Assembly: GCF_030294945.1 (NCBI RefSeq) | Contig: NZ_AP018448.1 | Span: 992,001-1,056,000 of the forward strand | Origin: Streptomyces graminofaciens | Lineage (GTDB): Bacteria; Actinomycetota; Actinomycetes; Streptomycetales; Streptomycetaceae | Direction: 5' to 3' | Length of the DNA stretch: 64,000 bases | Shown: positions 1 to 9,096 of the stretch, one piece after another | Layout of the letters: each line of letters begins with the position of its first letter | Position numbering within the stretch: the stretch's first letter is position 1 | Made by a program: the position numbers and the translations under genes | Notes under the pieces: model-generated | The model's input: only the letters and a program-made list of their open reading frames with translations | Told to the model about the DNA's origin: nothing | Database searches by the model: none

Positions 1-648
1 CTGGTAGAGCTTCTCCCCCGTCGTGGCGTCCGTGACGACGTGCAGCTGGCTGGGGGTGCCGTCGTCCTGGAGGCCGCCGATCACCGTCTCCCAGGCGAGC
101 GTCGGGGTGCCCTTGCCCGCCCAGATCACCTTGCGGGCGCTGTCGGTGGTGGGCTTCTCCGCGTCCAGGGCCTTGGCCGCCTTGAGGGCCTTGGTCTCGG
201 CGGCCGACTTGGTGAAGGTCGCGCTGGTGGAGGGGACCTTGATGGTGCGCTTGCTGTTGAAGGTGGTACTCACCGTGCCGGCGGCGAGGGAGGCCGGCGG
301 GGTGTGTACGACGAGGTCGCCGCCGAGGACCGGCAGACCGGCGTAGGTGCGCTCGTACCGCGTGTGGAGCGTGCCGTCCTTGTCCTTGACGACGTCCTTG
401 ACGACCAGCTTCTCCTTCGCCCCGAGGCCGAGGGAGTCGGCCGTCGCCACGGTCTGCTTGGATGCCTTCTTCAGCAGCGCCGTGTGCTGGGCCGGGGTGA
501 GCTCGGCCTGCAGTCCCCCGGTGCGCAGGGGACTGGGGTGGGGAGCGGGCTTGGCGGCCGCGGGGACCGCCTGTACACCGAGGGCCAGGAGCGCCGCGGT
601 GGCCGCGAGGGCTCCGGCTGCGGCCGCCTGAGGGGGGATACGTCTCAC
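1..648 (-). CDS. M4 (thermolysin-type) metallopeptidase, N-terminal part, runs off the window
   Basis: Secreted zinc endopeptidase precursor of which only the first 216 codons are present. The GTG start at 648 follows a GTAGGAG ribosome binding site. Residues 1-35 form a signal peptide (basic RRI start, Ala/Leu-rich core). The rest is the FTP propeptide: a predicted helix, then VKDKDGTLHTRYERTYAGLPVLGGDLVVH, split here as the RYERTYAGLPVLGGDLVV motif typical of the M4 fungalysin/thermolysin propeptide. The last visible residues (DATTGEKLYQ) are the end of the PepSY-like propeptide half. The catalytic HExxH domain lies outside the window, so activity cannot be judged. The gene stands alone, about 270 bases downstream of the kinase gene on the same strand. 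Confidence 0.85.
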   Translation of the reverse strand, partial: MRRIPPQAAAAGALAATAALLALGVQAVPAAAKPAPHPSPLRTGGLQAELTPAQHTALLKKASKQTVATADSLGLGAKEKLVVKDVVKDKDGTLHTRYERTYAGLPVLGGDLVVHTPPASLAAGTVSTTFNSKRTIKVPSTSATFTKSAAETKALKAAKALDAEKPTTDSARKVIWAGKGTPTLAWETVIGGLQDDGTPSQLHVVTDATTGEKLYQ

Positions 649-870
649 TCTTGCTCCTACTGCGACGGCCGCGCGCCGGCGGCCGGTGACAGACCGGGCA
701 GACGGGTCGTGCTGTCCGGGACGAGCTGAGCCGTGCGGTGTGGGGGGCTCCCGACCATGTGCAGACCGCGTGCGGCCTGCGCGGAAGGTGGGGGAACAAT
801 GACAGCATTGACCGAGACATGTCATTCACTTGAAGGCCTTTCGAGGGCCATTCGAGGGTTATCCCTCTAC

Positions 871-913
871 GCCACGCGGTGACCTGTGCGTTTGCTGTGC
901 GACACCGCGTGGC
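871..913 (-). terminator. hairpin downstream of the kinase gene
   Basis: A perfect 11-base inverted repeat, GCCACGCGGTG (871-881) and its complement (903-913), with a 21-base loop. It starts six bases after the stop codon of the minus-strand kinase gene, the place for a factor-independent terminator. There is no U tract, as is usual in Streptomyces. Confidence 0.55.
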
Positions 914-918
914 GACGG

Positions 919-3171
919 TCAGCGTCCGCCCGTCGCCCGCTGCTGCCGCAACGCGGCCACCCTCCGGTACAGCTGCACCGCCTCCCCGCCCCGGCCGAGT
1001 TGCTCCAGACAGTGGGCCTCGTCGTTGCGGCTGGCGAGGGCGTCGGGGTGGTCGGCGCCGAGGACGCGCTCACGGGCGTCGGCCACACTGCGGTACTCGG
1101 CGAGGGCGTCGGCCCAGCGGCCGAGCCAGCCGAGACCGACGGCGACCTCGCGGCGGCTGACGAGGGTGTCCGGGTGGTCGGCGCCGAGGACGCGCTCACG
1201 CAGGGCGCACACGTCCCGGGACTCGGCGAGGGCCTCCTCCCAGCGGCCGAGCCGGCCGAGGTTGACGCCGAGGCCGTGGCGGGCGCGCAGGGTCTCGGGG
1301 TGGGCGGGGCCGTGGACGCGGGTACGGTCGTCGACCAGGGCCCGGTAGAGGGTCAGCGCGTCGGCGCTGCGGCCGAGCCTGCCGAGGCTGATGCCGACCT
1401 CGTAGCGGGCGGCGAGGGTGTCCGGATGGTCGGGGCCGAGGGCCTGCGCACGGGCCTCGGCGACCTCCTGGTAGGTCTGGAGCGCCTCGGGCCAGCGCCC
1501 CAACTGGCCTAGTGCGTACGCCACTTCATATCGGGTGACGAGCGTGTCGGGGTGGTTGGCGCCAAGGACGCGGGCCCGCGCGGCGGCCACTTCGCTCGCC
1601 ATGCGGTACGAGTCCTCCAGCCGCCCGAGCCTGCTGAGGTTGTAGGCGAGGTTGTGCCGGCAGCGCAGGGTGTCCGGGTGATCGGGGCCCATGGCGCGCT
1701 GACGGGCGGCGAGCACGGACGTGTAGGCCTGGTGGGCCTCGAAGTGGCGGCCCAACTGGCCCAGCACGTATGCCATTTCCTGACGGGCGGCGAGCGTGTC
1801 GGGGTGCTCGGGGCCGAGAACGCGCTCCCTGGCACTGGCCACATGGGCGAACTCGCGCAGTGCGTCGGCCGGGCGGTCGGTGCGGCTGAGGGTGAAGCCG
1901 ACCTCGAAGCGGCTGGCGAGGGTGTCGGGATGGTCGGGGCCGAGAGCGTGCTCGCGTTCGGCGGCGACCGCGCGGTGCACCTCGCCGGCCTCCGTCCAGC
2001 GGCCGAGCCGCCCGAGGCTGAGCCCGGCGTTGTGCCGCCCGGCCAGCGTGGTGATCAACTGTGGTGGCGGGGTGGGCCGTTCGACGCGTACGGGTTCCTC
2101 GGCGCGGCCTGCGGCGGGGCGGGCGATCCACTCGCCGGTGAGCCCGGCGGAGGCGTCCGGCGGGGTGGTGCGCAGTCCGGCGCCGGTGGCCTTGTGGCCG
2201 GTGGTCATGCCCCGGGTCCAGGACGGCAGGCGGCGTTCGCGGCCGGGTGGCCGATCGGGGCGCGGGCGGGCCTTGGGCCCCACAGGGGGCGAGGCGGCCG
2301 TGGGGACGTACGCCGGTGTCCCGGCGCGCCCCTCGCCGATCCTGCGGCCCAGCTCGCGGGCGTCCTGCGGCCGTTCCTCCGGCTGTTTGGCCAGCAGGTC
2401 CAGGATGATCCGGTCGAGGTACTCGGGCAGCTCGTCCCGGTGACCGCTCGGTGGCCGGGGCTCGGTGTCGCGGTGGCCCAGCAGGACCGCCCAGGCGTCG
2501 TCGAGGTCGAACGGCGGCACCCCGGTGGCGATTTCGTACAGCACGCATCCGAAGGAGTACAGGTCGCTGCGCTGGTCGACCTGGCCGCCGCTGATCTGCT
2601 CCGGCGACATGTAGTGCGGGGTGCCCATCGCGATGCCGGTGCCGGTGAGCCGTGAGGTGAAGCTGACGTCATGGCCGAGCCGGGCGATCCCGAAGTCGCA
2701 GATCTTCACCGTGCCGTCGCCGAGCCGCATGATGTTGGCGGGTTTCAAGTCGCGGTGCACGATGCCCTGTTGATGGGTGTAGGCGAGCGCGGAGGCCACC
2801 TGGTCGGCGATCTCGACGACATCGGCGACCGGCAGCGGATGGTGTTTGTTGTCCTCCAGGACCTGGCTGAGGTTGCGGCCCTCCAGCAGCTCCATCACGA
2901 GGAACAGCACCCCGTCGCACTCGCCGAAGTCGTGGACGACGGTCACGCCCCGGTGCTGGAGCGCGGCCGCCACGCGGGCCTCGCGCCGAAAGCGTTCCCG
3001 CAGGACACCGGTGAAGGACTGCTCGGGCTGAGTGTTGATGGGCTTGAGGCACTTGACCGCCACCCGCCGGCCCAGCAACTCGTCTCTCGCGCGCCAGACC
3101 TCGCCCATCCCACCGCGCCCGATCAGTTCGAGCAGCCGGTACCGGTCCTGGATCAGCCTGGTGTCCGCCAT
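919..3171 (-). CDS. Ser/Thr protein kinase with C-terminal TPR (kinesin light chain-type) repeats
   Basis: Hanks-type Ser/Thr kinase of 750 residues, cytoplasmic, with no membrane segment. Visible kinase motifs are the glycine loop GRGGMGEVW (about 18-26), catalytic lysine in AVKCLKP (K40), HRDLKPAN (D141), DFG (D159) and activation loop ending GTPHYMSPEQ. After a linker at about 280-360 come eight repeats of about 42 residues, each carrying a variant of GPDHPDTL; these are TPR_10/12 units as in NB-ARC-TPR proteins. Most Streptomyces kinases carry PASTA, WD40 or sensor tails, so this one probably docks partner proteins through the TPRs. I chose the ATG at 3171 because the earlier in-frame start is TTG without a binding site. 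Confidence 0.93.
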   Translation of the reverse strand: MADTRLIQDRYRLLELIGRGGMGEVWRARDELLGRRVAVKCLKPINTQPEQSFTGVLRERFRREARVAAALQHRGVTVVHDFGECDGVLFLVMELLEGRNLSQVLEDNKHHPLPVADVVEIADQVASALAYTHQQGIVHRDLKPANIMRLGDGTVKICDFGIARLGHDVSFTSRLTGTGIAMGTPHYMSPEQISGGQVDQRSDLYSFGCVLYEIATGVPPFDLDDAWAVLLGHRDTEPRPPSGHRDELPEYLDRIILDLLAKQPEERPQDARELGRRIGEGRAGTPAYVPTAASPPVGPKARPRPDRPPGRERRLPSWTRGMTTGHKATGAGLRTTPPDASAGLTGEWIARPAAGRAEEPVRVERPTPPPQLITTLAGRHNAGLSLGRLGRWTEAGEVHRAVAAEREHALGPDHPDTLASRFEVGFTLSRTDRPADALREFAHVASARERVLGPEHPDTLAARQEMAYVLGQLGRHFEAHQAYTSVLAARQRAMGPDHPDTLRCRHNLAYNLSRLGRLEDSYRMASEVAAARARVLGANHPDTLVTRYEVAYALGQLGRWPEALQTYQEVAEARAQALGPDHPDTLAARYEVGISLGRLGRSADALTLYRALVDDRTRVHGPAHPETLRARHGLGVNLGRLGRWEEALAESRDVCALRERVLGADHPDTLVSRREVAVGLGWLGRWADALAEYRSVADARERVLGADHPDALASRNDEAHCLEQLGRGGEAVQLYRRVAALRQQRATGGR

Positions 3172-3234
3172 CGCCAACGATCGCCCCCCCGTCCGTACGG
3201 ACCCGCCCTCCCCTGGCCTGTCCAGTATGGCGAC

Positions 3235-4101
3235 CTATGGTCCGACTTTGTACGGTGCCGGGCGTGCGCCGGGGCCGAGCCGTGACATGGCGCGGAGAAT
3301 GTGTTTGGGCGGGAGTTGCCAGCGCAGACCTGCGGGAACAGCGCGCAGCAGGGTGCCGGTGCGCCGCAGGCGCCGGGTGACCACGGCGGGCGGCGGTGCC
3401 GGTCTGCCGTACAACTCATGGGCGTACGGTGGCAGGGAGGCGTACGCCAGGTTCGACACGCGCCGCCACAGCGCCTCGCGTGCCGGGACGAGCAACGGGT
3501 GCGTCGGCGGTCTGCGCAGGAAGTCGTCCACCTCCCGCGCCTCGGGCCCGGAGGCCAGCTCCGGCCGCGCCTTCTCGAAGTACGCGGCCAACTCGGCCTG
3601 GTCGCCCGGTACTTCGTCGGGGTCGAGGCCGACCAGCCGGGCGCCGACCCGGTGTTCGCCGATGTACCGGTCAGCCGCGGTGTCGCCGATCGGGTAGCCG
3701 GAGCGGCGCAGGATGTGCAGATAGGAGTCGATCTCGGCGCAGTGCACCCACAGCAGGAGTTCGGGTTCGTCGACGCCGTACCGCTCCCCCGTGTGCGGGT
3801 CGACCGCCGACAGCATGCTGTGGATCTTCCGGACACGGGCCCCGGCCCGCTCGGCGGCCTCCGTGGTGCCGTATGTGATCGTGCCGACGAAATTCGCCGT
3901 GCGCATCAGCCGGCCCCAGGCGTCGCGCCGGAAGTCGGAGTTCTGCATGACGCCGCGCACCGCGCGCGGGTGCAGGGCCTGGAGGTAGAGCGCGCGGATC
4001 CCGGCGACCCACATCATGGGGTCGCCGTGCACCTGCCAGGTCACCGAGTCGGGGCCGAAGAGGCCTGGGTCGGCTATGACAGGCTCAGCGGGCGCGTCCA
4101 T
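3235..4101 (-). CDS. MpaB-type oxygenase (DUF2236, latex-clearing-protein-like)
   Basis: Protein of 288 residues in the MpaB/latex clearing protein (Lcp) family, heme-dependent oxygenases of still mostly unknown substrates. Diagnostic pieces are WQVHGDPMMWVAGIRALYLQ (seen as WQVHGDP...ALYLQALHP near 20-45), the basic block GRLMRT followed by TYGT, and the central LLLWVHCAEIDSYL, whose histidine is a candidate heme ligand. The ATG at 4101 is preferred. A TTG 36 bases upstream would add an unconserved dozen residues. The gene follows nothing in operon distance upstream, and the kinase gene start lies 63 bases downstream. Confidence 0.85.
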   Translation of the reverse strand: MDAPAEPVIADPGLFGPDSVTWQVHGDPMMWVAGIRALYLQALHPRAVRGVMQNSDFRRDAWGRLMRTANFVGTITYGTTEAAERAGARVRKIHSMLSAVDPHTGERYGVDEPELLLWVHCAEIDSYLHILRRSGYPIGDTAADRYIGEHRVGARLVGLDPDEVPGDQAELAAYFEKARPELASGPEAREVDDFLRRPPTHPLLVPAREALWRRVSNLAYASLPPYAHELYGRPAPPPAVVTRRLRRTGTLLRAVPAGLRWQLPPKHILRAMSRLGPGARPAPYKVGP

Positions 4102-4396
4102 CCCGTCAGTGTGACCGGTCTTTCCTTCTGGCAGCAATAAGCGCCTCTGACCTGCGGTGATGCCATCAAGCGTCCGTGGCCTCCCTCACAGATCAACAGG
4201 GACGGCATCCAGGGCAGGACGGGGACCGCGTGGGAGGCACTGGCAGGTGTGGGCCTTCGGACCGGCTGGGGCCGGCGCATGGGTCACTGTTGCTGGGCTC
4301 CGTCCAGGCCCCTCCTACCACCCGTCCGATACGAGGCAGAGCCGGCGCCCTCCGACGCGGTGTACTACCGGGCCGCGCGACAGGCCGGGCGGCGGG

Positions 4397-4439
4397 GCAG
4401 ACGAGGCGAGCAGGGTGCCCCGCCGCTCGCCTCGTCTGC
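4397..4439 (-). terminator. strong GC hairpin
   Basis: A perfect 15-base inverted repeat, GCAGACGAGGCGAGC at 4397-4411 and its complement at 4425-4439, with a 13-base loop. It lies about 100 bases downstream of the small minus-strand gene that ends at 4536 and probably terminates it. The rest of 4141-4535 shows no coding sequence that I can support. Confidence 0.55.
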
Positions 4440-4535
4440 GCCTCGCTCAAGGCAAGGCAGCGTTCCGTCAGCCACCTGCTCGAACTCCCCAAGGCGATGG
4501 CCAGTTGCGCGCGCCTTGCGGGATACGCCGCCGCC

Positions 4536-4712
4536 TTACTCGACTTCCGTGGCGCTCGTTTCATCGGTCTCGGGCACTTCGCCGGCCTGAGAAGGTGTTC
4601 GGGCGGCGATGGCGTCCACGCTGCCGTCTTCGCGCTGCTTTTGCAGGGCGAGTTCCCTGGCCGTCTTCTCAGAATGCAGCCTCATCTCTGCCTCTGTCCG
4701 GAGATCGAACAC
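4536..4712 (-). CDS. small charged hypothetical protein (58 aa)
   Basis: Unrecognised 58-residue protein. It is accepted as a gene because an excellent ribosome binding site (CAGGAGGAAACG) sits directly before the GTG at 4712. The product begins VFDLRTEAEMRLHSEKTARELAL. It is rich in Glu, Arg and Lys, is predicted helical for its first 30 residues, and ends in an acidic, probably disordered tail (ETDETSATEVE). No signal peptide or membrane segment is present. The nearest minus-strand neighbour is the MpaB-type gene far downstream, so it is probably transcribed alone. The hairpin at 4397-4439 would be its terminator. Function unknown. Confidence 0.6.
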   Translation of the reverse strand: MFDLRTEAEMRLHSEKTARELALQKQREDGSVDAIAARTPSQAGEVPETDETSATEVE

Positions 4713-5179
4713 CGTTTCCTCCTGTGGGTTGGGCCCGCTGCGATCGATGCGGGAATGGGGGGCGCCGTCCGTCGCCCGACACGGGGGCGGGGCGAGGGGG
4801 CGGCGGTGAATGAGTGGTGCACGCCTGCTGAGAGGTCGGGCATGTCCGCAGGTCGCGCATGCGAAAGAGTGGCCGATCAGATTCCGAGACGGGACGGCGC
4901 TCGCGCTTACAGCTCCGAACGCCTCACGGCCGTATGGCGCTAAAAGCGGTAGGCCCCGTGCTGCGGGAGCGAGCGTGCCGACATGCGTTCGGAATCGTGT
5001 GGAATCCCTCGCCGCACCATGGTCACACCCCCAGCGATGTCTTGGGCCAGGCCACATGCCTGTAACCGCTTCAACGCGTTCACGGCCGCCCGCTTGGCGA
5101 CCGAGAACGGCTCTTTACCCGGACATTACCTTACTGCTGCGGGTTGAGTCACGATCACATCACTGTTCCACACAGGTAA
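4713..5179. other. gene-poor stretch with a possible minus-strand coding scrap
   Basis: No complete gene is seen here. On the minus strand, 5116 down to the TAG at 4940 is an open stretch of 58 codons that reads like real protein (KEPFSVAKRAAVNALKRL, then LAQDIAGG and VTMVRRGIP) and resembles a winged-helix end. It has no start codon with a binding site and is preceded by a stop, so it looks like the tail of a lost gene. Identity unknown. Confidence 0.3.
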
Positions 5180-5323
5180 TTGGCGAAATGTTCACCGGGA
5201 TACGCCCTGCCAGGCCGCACCGGCGACATCGGCGGCCTCCGCGAGGCCCGCGCCACTCGCGCGGTGAACAGCTACCTGGCCACGGGCCGCCTGCCCGCCG
5301 CCGACGTCACCTGCCGCGCGTAG
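5180..5323 (+). pseudogene. C-terminal remnant of a TAP-like alpha/beta hydrolase
   Basis: Reading to the TAG at 5321 gives GDIGGLREARATRAVNSYLA followed by TGRLPAADVTCRA. The NSYLATGRLPAADVTC pattern is the typical end of secreted tripeptidyl-peptidase-like (TAP-like C-terminal domain) alpha/beta hydrolases. The frame is blocked by a TAA at 5177, and no hydrolase core precedes it, so only the last 40-odd codons of an ancestral gene remain. Confidence 0.5.
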
Positions 5324-5393
5324 CCCCGCAGGACGGCGCGCCTGCCCCGGCTCAGGGGCTCGGGCGGCGGTACGGTTCGGCATCCGCGGAGTG

Positions 5394-6050
5394 TCACGCC
5401 CGGCGGCGCTTGGCTCCGACGACATGGGCGAGACCCCACGCGGTGGCTGCGGCGACCACGAGGCCGAGCGGGGAGAACCAGTCGACTCCGCCGTCGATTT
5501 CGCTGGTCCACCACGCCTTGGCCGGGAAGAAGGGCTCGTAGCTCAGCAAGTCCCAGGCGGCGGTGGGTGTTTCCTCGACGGCCACGATGAGGGGGAGGGA
5601 GTTGGTGTAACCGAAGAAGGCGCCGAGCACGGCGACGACGGCCGCGCCGATCCGGGCACCGCTGCTGCGGCCGCCCACCAGGCCGACCAGGGAGCCGACG
5701 ATCGCTCCGTTGAGCAGTGCGTGACCCACGTAGAGGACGTTGGCCGTGGTGATCGACTGGTCCTTGTACGTGGCCACGTTGACGCCTGCGTAGAGCAGCG
5801 AGACGAGAACCGAGACGCCGAAACCGAGGAGGACCGCGCCGACCGGATGACCGCCCCTGTTCGGCCGCTGTCCGATGGGCCCCGGCTGGAACGGCGGTGT
5901 CGGCTGGAACGGTGGCGCCGGGTGCATCGAGGGCTGCCCAGGGACGGGCGGCGGTCCGTACGCGGGTTGCTGCTGAGGCGGGACGGGCCCGCTGTACGGG
6001 TTGTAGGGATTCTGCTGTGGCTGCGCGGGCGGTGGTGGTGGCTGGTTCAT
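5394..6050 (-). CDS. membrane protein with proline-rich N-terminus
   Basis: Integral membrane protein of 218 residues, function unknown. Residues 1-75 are a Pro/Gln/Tyr-rich, low-complexity cytoplasmic region (PPPPPAQPQQNPYNPYSG and similar), common in actinobacterial membrane proteins. Four hydrophobic helices follow: about 80-100 (VGAVLLGFGVSVLVSLLYAG), 110-135, 140-165 and 185-205, ending in a basic KRRRA tail. The ATG at 6050 follows a GGGGGA binding site. The gene stands alone between the hydrolase remnant and the divergent DUF5990 gene. Confidence 0.75.
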   Translation of the reverse strand: MNQPPPPPAQPQQNPYNPYSGPVPPQQQPAYGPPPVPGQPSMHPAPPFQPTPPFQPGPIGQRPNRGGHPVGAVLLGFGVSVLVSLLYAGVNVATYKDQSITTANVLYVGHALLNGAIVGSLVGLVGGRSSGARIGAAVVAVLGAFFGYTNSLPLIVAVEETPTAAWDLLSYEPFFPAKAWWTSEIDGGVDWFSPLGLVVAAATAWGLAHVVGAKRRRA

Positions 6051-6327
6051 CGTTGTCCCCCGGGGTGAACTGGCAGGATCAGCAAGCTATCAGTGAGATC
6101 GGCGGAGACCGTCGGAACCGGGGGCGGGCCTTGTGAAGGGCGTGCGACAGCGTGCCGCCCAGTGCGGCGCCGGACATCTGACAGCGACTGCGGACGCACG
6201 AGCGCGCCGTCGGAGACCGCGGTGGGTACTCCGGCGCCGCCGAGTGGCAGGGCACCGCTGCCCGGGCGCACCCGGTTCGAGATGGTGGCTGACCTCGTGC
6301 GCGGCCGATGGCGGGATGATGGGCGGT

Positions 6328-6795
6328 ATGCACATCCGTATCGAAGCCGTCGACCTGCCCGGCCTCACCTGCCCGGCCCCCGTCGACGGCAACGTCCCCG
6401 AGTACACCAACATCCACGTCGCCGTGCAGCGCCGCGACCGTCCGGGCGAAGTCCTCGATCCGCAACCCGGCGACGCACCGTCCGCGACCTGGACTCTGGA
6501 GTGCACCACGAGCGCCTCGCCGACCGGCACAGATGTCAAAGGCCCCTATGTGCAGGACCGTCTGGGCCGACGGTTCGTCTATCTGTCATGGGGCACGGTC
6601 GACGAATCGGGCACCTTCACGATGTTCCGCCGTGCCAAGCTCATGATCGACGCCGTCCCCGCCGACGTACTCTCCGCCGCCGCACGCGACGGGCTGCTGG
6701 TCGGACGCCTCGGCCTGACCGACGCGCGCGGCGGACCCCTGTGCGCACGCGTCGAGCCCCCGCACATCACCTGGACCGCCGGACGCGTCGGCTAG
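6328..6795 (+). CDS. DUF5990 family protein
   Basis: Small cytoplasmic protein of 155 residues belonging to a conserved actinobacterial family of unknown function (DUF5990). Family hallmarks seen are the start MHIRIEAVDLPG, the HVAVQRRD block, the central FVYLSWGTVDESGTFTMFRR motif and RAKLMIDAVPADVL, then VGRLGLTDARGGPLCA near the end. The start at 6328 is chosen because homology begins there; the reading frame is open further upstream, but that part looks non-coding. No neighbours in operon distance. Confidence 0.75.
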   Translation: MHIRIEAVDLPGLTCPAPVDGNVPEYTNIHVAVQRRDRPGEVLDPQPGDAPSATWTLECTTSASPTGTDVKGPYVQDRLGRRFVYLSWGTVDESGTFTMFRRAKLMIDAVPADVLSAAARDGLLVGRLGLTDARGGPLCARVEPPHITWTAGRVG

Positions 6796-7023
6796 GACTT
6801 GTCCGGCCGATCAAGTGACTGGTCCGTGTCCGGGTCGTTCGTGTGGGCACGGGCGAAGGGATGGTGATCGCGGCGCTCAGTCCACCGAGTGTGTCGCTGG
6901 GAAGTTCCCGGTCGGAATCGGGCAGCTCGGGGGGCTGCTCCCGGTCGTTCACCTCTCTGAGTGTCGCGGCGGACGGCGGTCCGAGGGAGGCGGCTCCCCC
7001 GATCTCGCCGTCGCGGAGGATGC

Positions 7024-7458
7024 TCAGTCGAGACAGAACTCGTTGCCCTCGATGTCCTGCATCAGGATGCACGACTCGTTGTCGTCGTCGGCAAGCAGCG
7101 TTCGCACGTGTACCGCACCGAGCGCGACCAGTCGGGCGCATTCGGCCTCCAGTGTGGCGAGGCGCTCTTCACCCACGAGTCCGGTGCCGGCGCGCACATC
7201 GAGATGCACCCGATTCTTGACGATCTTCCCTTCGGGAACGCGCTGGAAGAGCAGGCGCGGGCCCACACCCGAGGGATCACTGCATGCGAAGTAGGTGACC
7301 TGATCCTCAGGCGGCAGCGAGCGATGGTAGTCCTCCCAAGTGGCAAAGCCATTCGGGACCGGCGCGACGACGTACCCCAACACCTCGCACCAAAAACCGG
7401 CGAGGCGCGCAGGTTCCGCGCAGTCGAAGGTGACTTGGAACTGCTTGATCGATGACAT
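7024..7458 (-). CDS. VOC family (glyoxalase-like) protein
   Basis: Protein of 144 residues with the vicinal-oxygen-chelate fold, which includes glyoxalases, extradiol dioxygenases and bleomycin-binding proteins. Seen: N-terminal QFQVTFDCAEPARLAGFWCEVLGY, cut here as FDCAEPARLAGFWCEVLGY; central RLLFQRVPEGK, VKNRVHLDV; and C-terminal DIEGNEFCLD. This arrangement is the common Streptomyces VOC subgroup that resembles pterin dehydratase-like glyoxalases. The ATG at 7458 fits the family length; upstream in-frame codons look non-coding. The substrate is unknown. The 340 bases between it and the next gene hold nothing I recognise. Confidence 0.8.
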   Translation of the reverse strand: MSSIKQFQVTFDCAEPARLAGFWCEVLGYVVAPVPNGFATWEDYHRSLPPEDQVTYFACSDPSGVGPRLLFQRVPEGKIVKNRVHLDVRAGTGLVGEERLATLEAECARLVALGAVHVRTLLADDDNESCILMQDIEGNEFCLD

Positions 7459-7797
7459 CGGCGCACCATACCAAGGGGACTCTGTTACCCATCTCCCCAG
7501 GTGGATCCGCATGCTGTCGGGAGGACGGCCCCTGCTGGCCGCTGCGTTGTCGGGGTGGTCGCAAGGGGTGGACCGACGTCGATGCCTCCACAGGTTGCCC
7601 GTCGTTCCGGACCAAACCGCGGCCACGGCCCTCGTCGCGTTTCCCGACGGCAGCAGCCTGCCGAGCCTGGACCGCACCTTCAGAGACCAAACGATCAGGT
7701 TCGAAAGGCGGATGACGTCTCAGTGCCTGCGAACTGACAGTGATCGGCCGCAAAAAGAGACTAGCGGCGATGTACTCCTTCGCGATCCGGCATCCAG

Positions 7798-8955
7798 TCA
7801 GACGGCCTGAAGTGCTTCGGGAACGAGGTCTTCAAGGGTTGGATATCCGTCCACGGCCATGATCAGGTCCGCTTCAGCAAGCAGGGCACGTAGGACGTGG
7901 ACGATCCCATCGGTGCCGCCCAGTGCGCATCCGTAGGCATAGGGCCGACCGATGCCGACCGCACTCGCGCCCAGTGCGAGCGCCTTGACGACGTCGGCAC
8001 CGCTACGGACGCCGGAGTCGAAGAGGACCGGCAGTCCGTCGGCGGCCTCGACCACGGCGGGCAGGACGTTCAGGGCGGGGAGGCCGCCGTTGGCCTGTCG
8101 GCCGCCGTGGTTGGAACAGTAGATGGCGTCCACGCCTGCGTCGCGCGCGCGGCGGGCGTCCTCGGGATGGCAAATGCCTTTGACGATCAGGGGCAGATCG
8201 GTCAGCGAGCGCAGCCAGCCGAGGTCCTTCCAGGTGAGCGGGTTGCCGAAGATCTGGGTCCAGTGGAGGATCGCGGCCTGCGGGTCATCCTCGGGAGGCC
8301 GGTTCAGGCCGGCCCGAAAGACGGGGTCGCTGGTGTAGTTCGCCAGGCAGTGGCCTCTCAGTTGCGGGAAGTTGGACGTCGCGAGGTCCCGCGGGCGCCA
8401 GCCGGTGATCCACGTGTCGAGCGTGACGACGATTCCCTTGTAGCCGACGCGTTCGGCGCGGTGTACGAGGCTTTCGGCGAGTCCCCGGTCGGTCGGGGTG
8501 TAGAGCTGGAAGAAACCCGGGGTGTCGCCGAGTTCGTCCGCCACGCGCTCCATCGGGTCGACGGACAGCGTGGACGCGATCATGGGAACTCCCGTACGTG
8601 CGGCGGCGCGAGCCGTTGCCAGATCGCCGTGTCCGTCCTGGGCGCACAGGCCGATGACGCCGATCGGGGCGAGGAACACCGGCGATGGGAGGGTCATCCC
8701 GAACATCTCCACGGTCAGGTCGCGTTGGGAGGCGCCCACGAACATGCGTGGGATCAGGCCCCAACGCCCGAAGGCGGCGATGTTGGCCCGCTGGGTGTGC
8801 TCGTCTCCCGCACCACCCGCGACGTAGGACCACACCGACGGCGGCAGCGCGGCCTGAGCCCTGGCCTCCAGCTCGGCGAAGTCCATGGGGAAGGAGGGCA
8901 GTACACCGCCCAGCCCGTTGAGGTAGATCTCGTTCTGGTAGTCGGCGAACGCCAT
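7798..8955 (-). CDS. FMN-dependent alpha-hydroxy-acid oxidase (lactate 2-monooxygenase-like)
   Basis: Flavoenzyme of 385 residues that oxidises 2-hydroxy acids such as lactate, glycolate or mandelate, using a TIM barrel with FMN. Seen: [14 protein letters not shown] near 40-52, APIG at the start of the barrel, [14 protein letters not shown] (the lactate 2-monooxygenase-type loop), [12 protein letters not shown] with the FMN-contacting lysine, catalytic pair H283 and R286 in SNHGGRQ, and [18 protein letters not shown] for phosphate binding. The start is ATG with GAAGGGA before it. It is divergent from the broken Lrp/AsnC regulator gene, 141 bases apart, which probably controlled it. Confidence 0.9.
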   Translation of the reverse strand: MAFADYQNEIYLNGLGGVLPSFPMDFAELEARAQAALPPSVWSYVAGGAGDEHTQRANIAAFGRWGLIPRMFVGASQRDLTVEMFGMTLPSPVFLAPIGVIGLCAQDGHGDLATARAAARTGVPMIASTLSVDPMERVADELGDTPGFFQLYTPTDRGLAESLVHRAERVGYKGIVVTLDTWITGWRPRDLATSNFPQLRGHCLANYTSDPVFRAGLNRPPEDDPQAAILHWTQIFGNPLTWKDLGWLRSLTDLPLIVKGICHPEDARRARDAGVDAIYCSNHGGRQANGGLPALNVLPAVVEAADGLPVLFDSGVRSGADVVKALALGASAVGIGRPYAYGCALGGTDGIVHVLRALLAEADLIMAVDGYPTLEDLVPEALQAV

Positions 8956-9003
8956 GTGGACATCCCTTCACTCACGTGCGACGGGTAGACGGTCCTGATG
9001 GAC

Positions 9004-9024
9004 GTCCAGAGTGCGACACTGGAC
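9004..9024. promoter_or_regulatory. imperfect palindrome in the oxidase/AsnC divergent promoter
   Basis: The 21-base element GTCCAGAGTGC followed by GACACTGGAC is symmetric at 8 of 10 base pairs. It lies midway between the divergent oxidase and Lrp/AsnC genes. Lrp/AsnC-family regulators usually bind such sites in their own promoter, so this is a candidate operator, by inference only. Confidence 0.4.
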
Positions 9025-9096
9025 GGCAGAGGTCGATGAGACGCAGGATCTCGCTGTGCCAGAGGCACTGGATGCAGGATTCGGACGAGGGGCGCC

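Noticed and set aside
40..729. Long plus-strand open frames opposite the protease gene
   Set aside because: High-GC antisense shadow of the protease N-terminus; no binding site and low-complexity Gly/Arg composition.
886..2655. Plus-strand frames with regular repeats over the kinase gene
   Set aside because: The periodicity comes from the TPR repeats read on the wrong strand.
6799..6830. GATCAAGTGACT shared with the left part of the second IS (45479-45490)
   Set aside because: Only 12 bases match, without terminal repeats; chance similarity is more likely than an IS remnant.
7024..7677. Longer N-terminus for the VOC protein
   Set aside because: The extra 73 residues are basic and low-complexity, and homology begins at the ATG at 7458.
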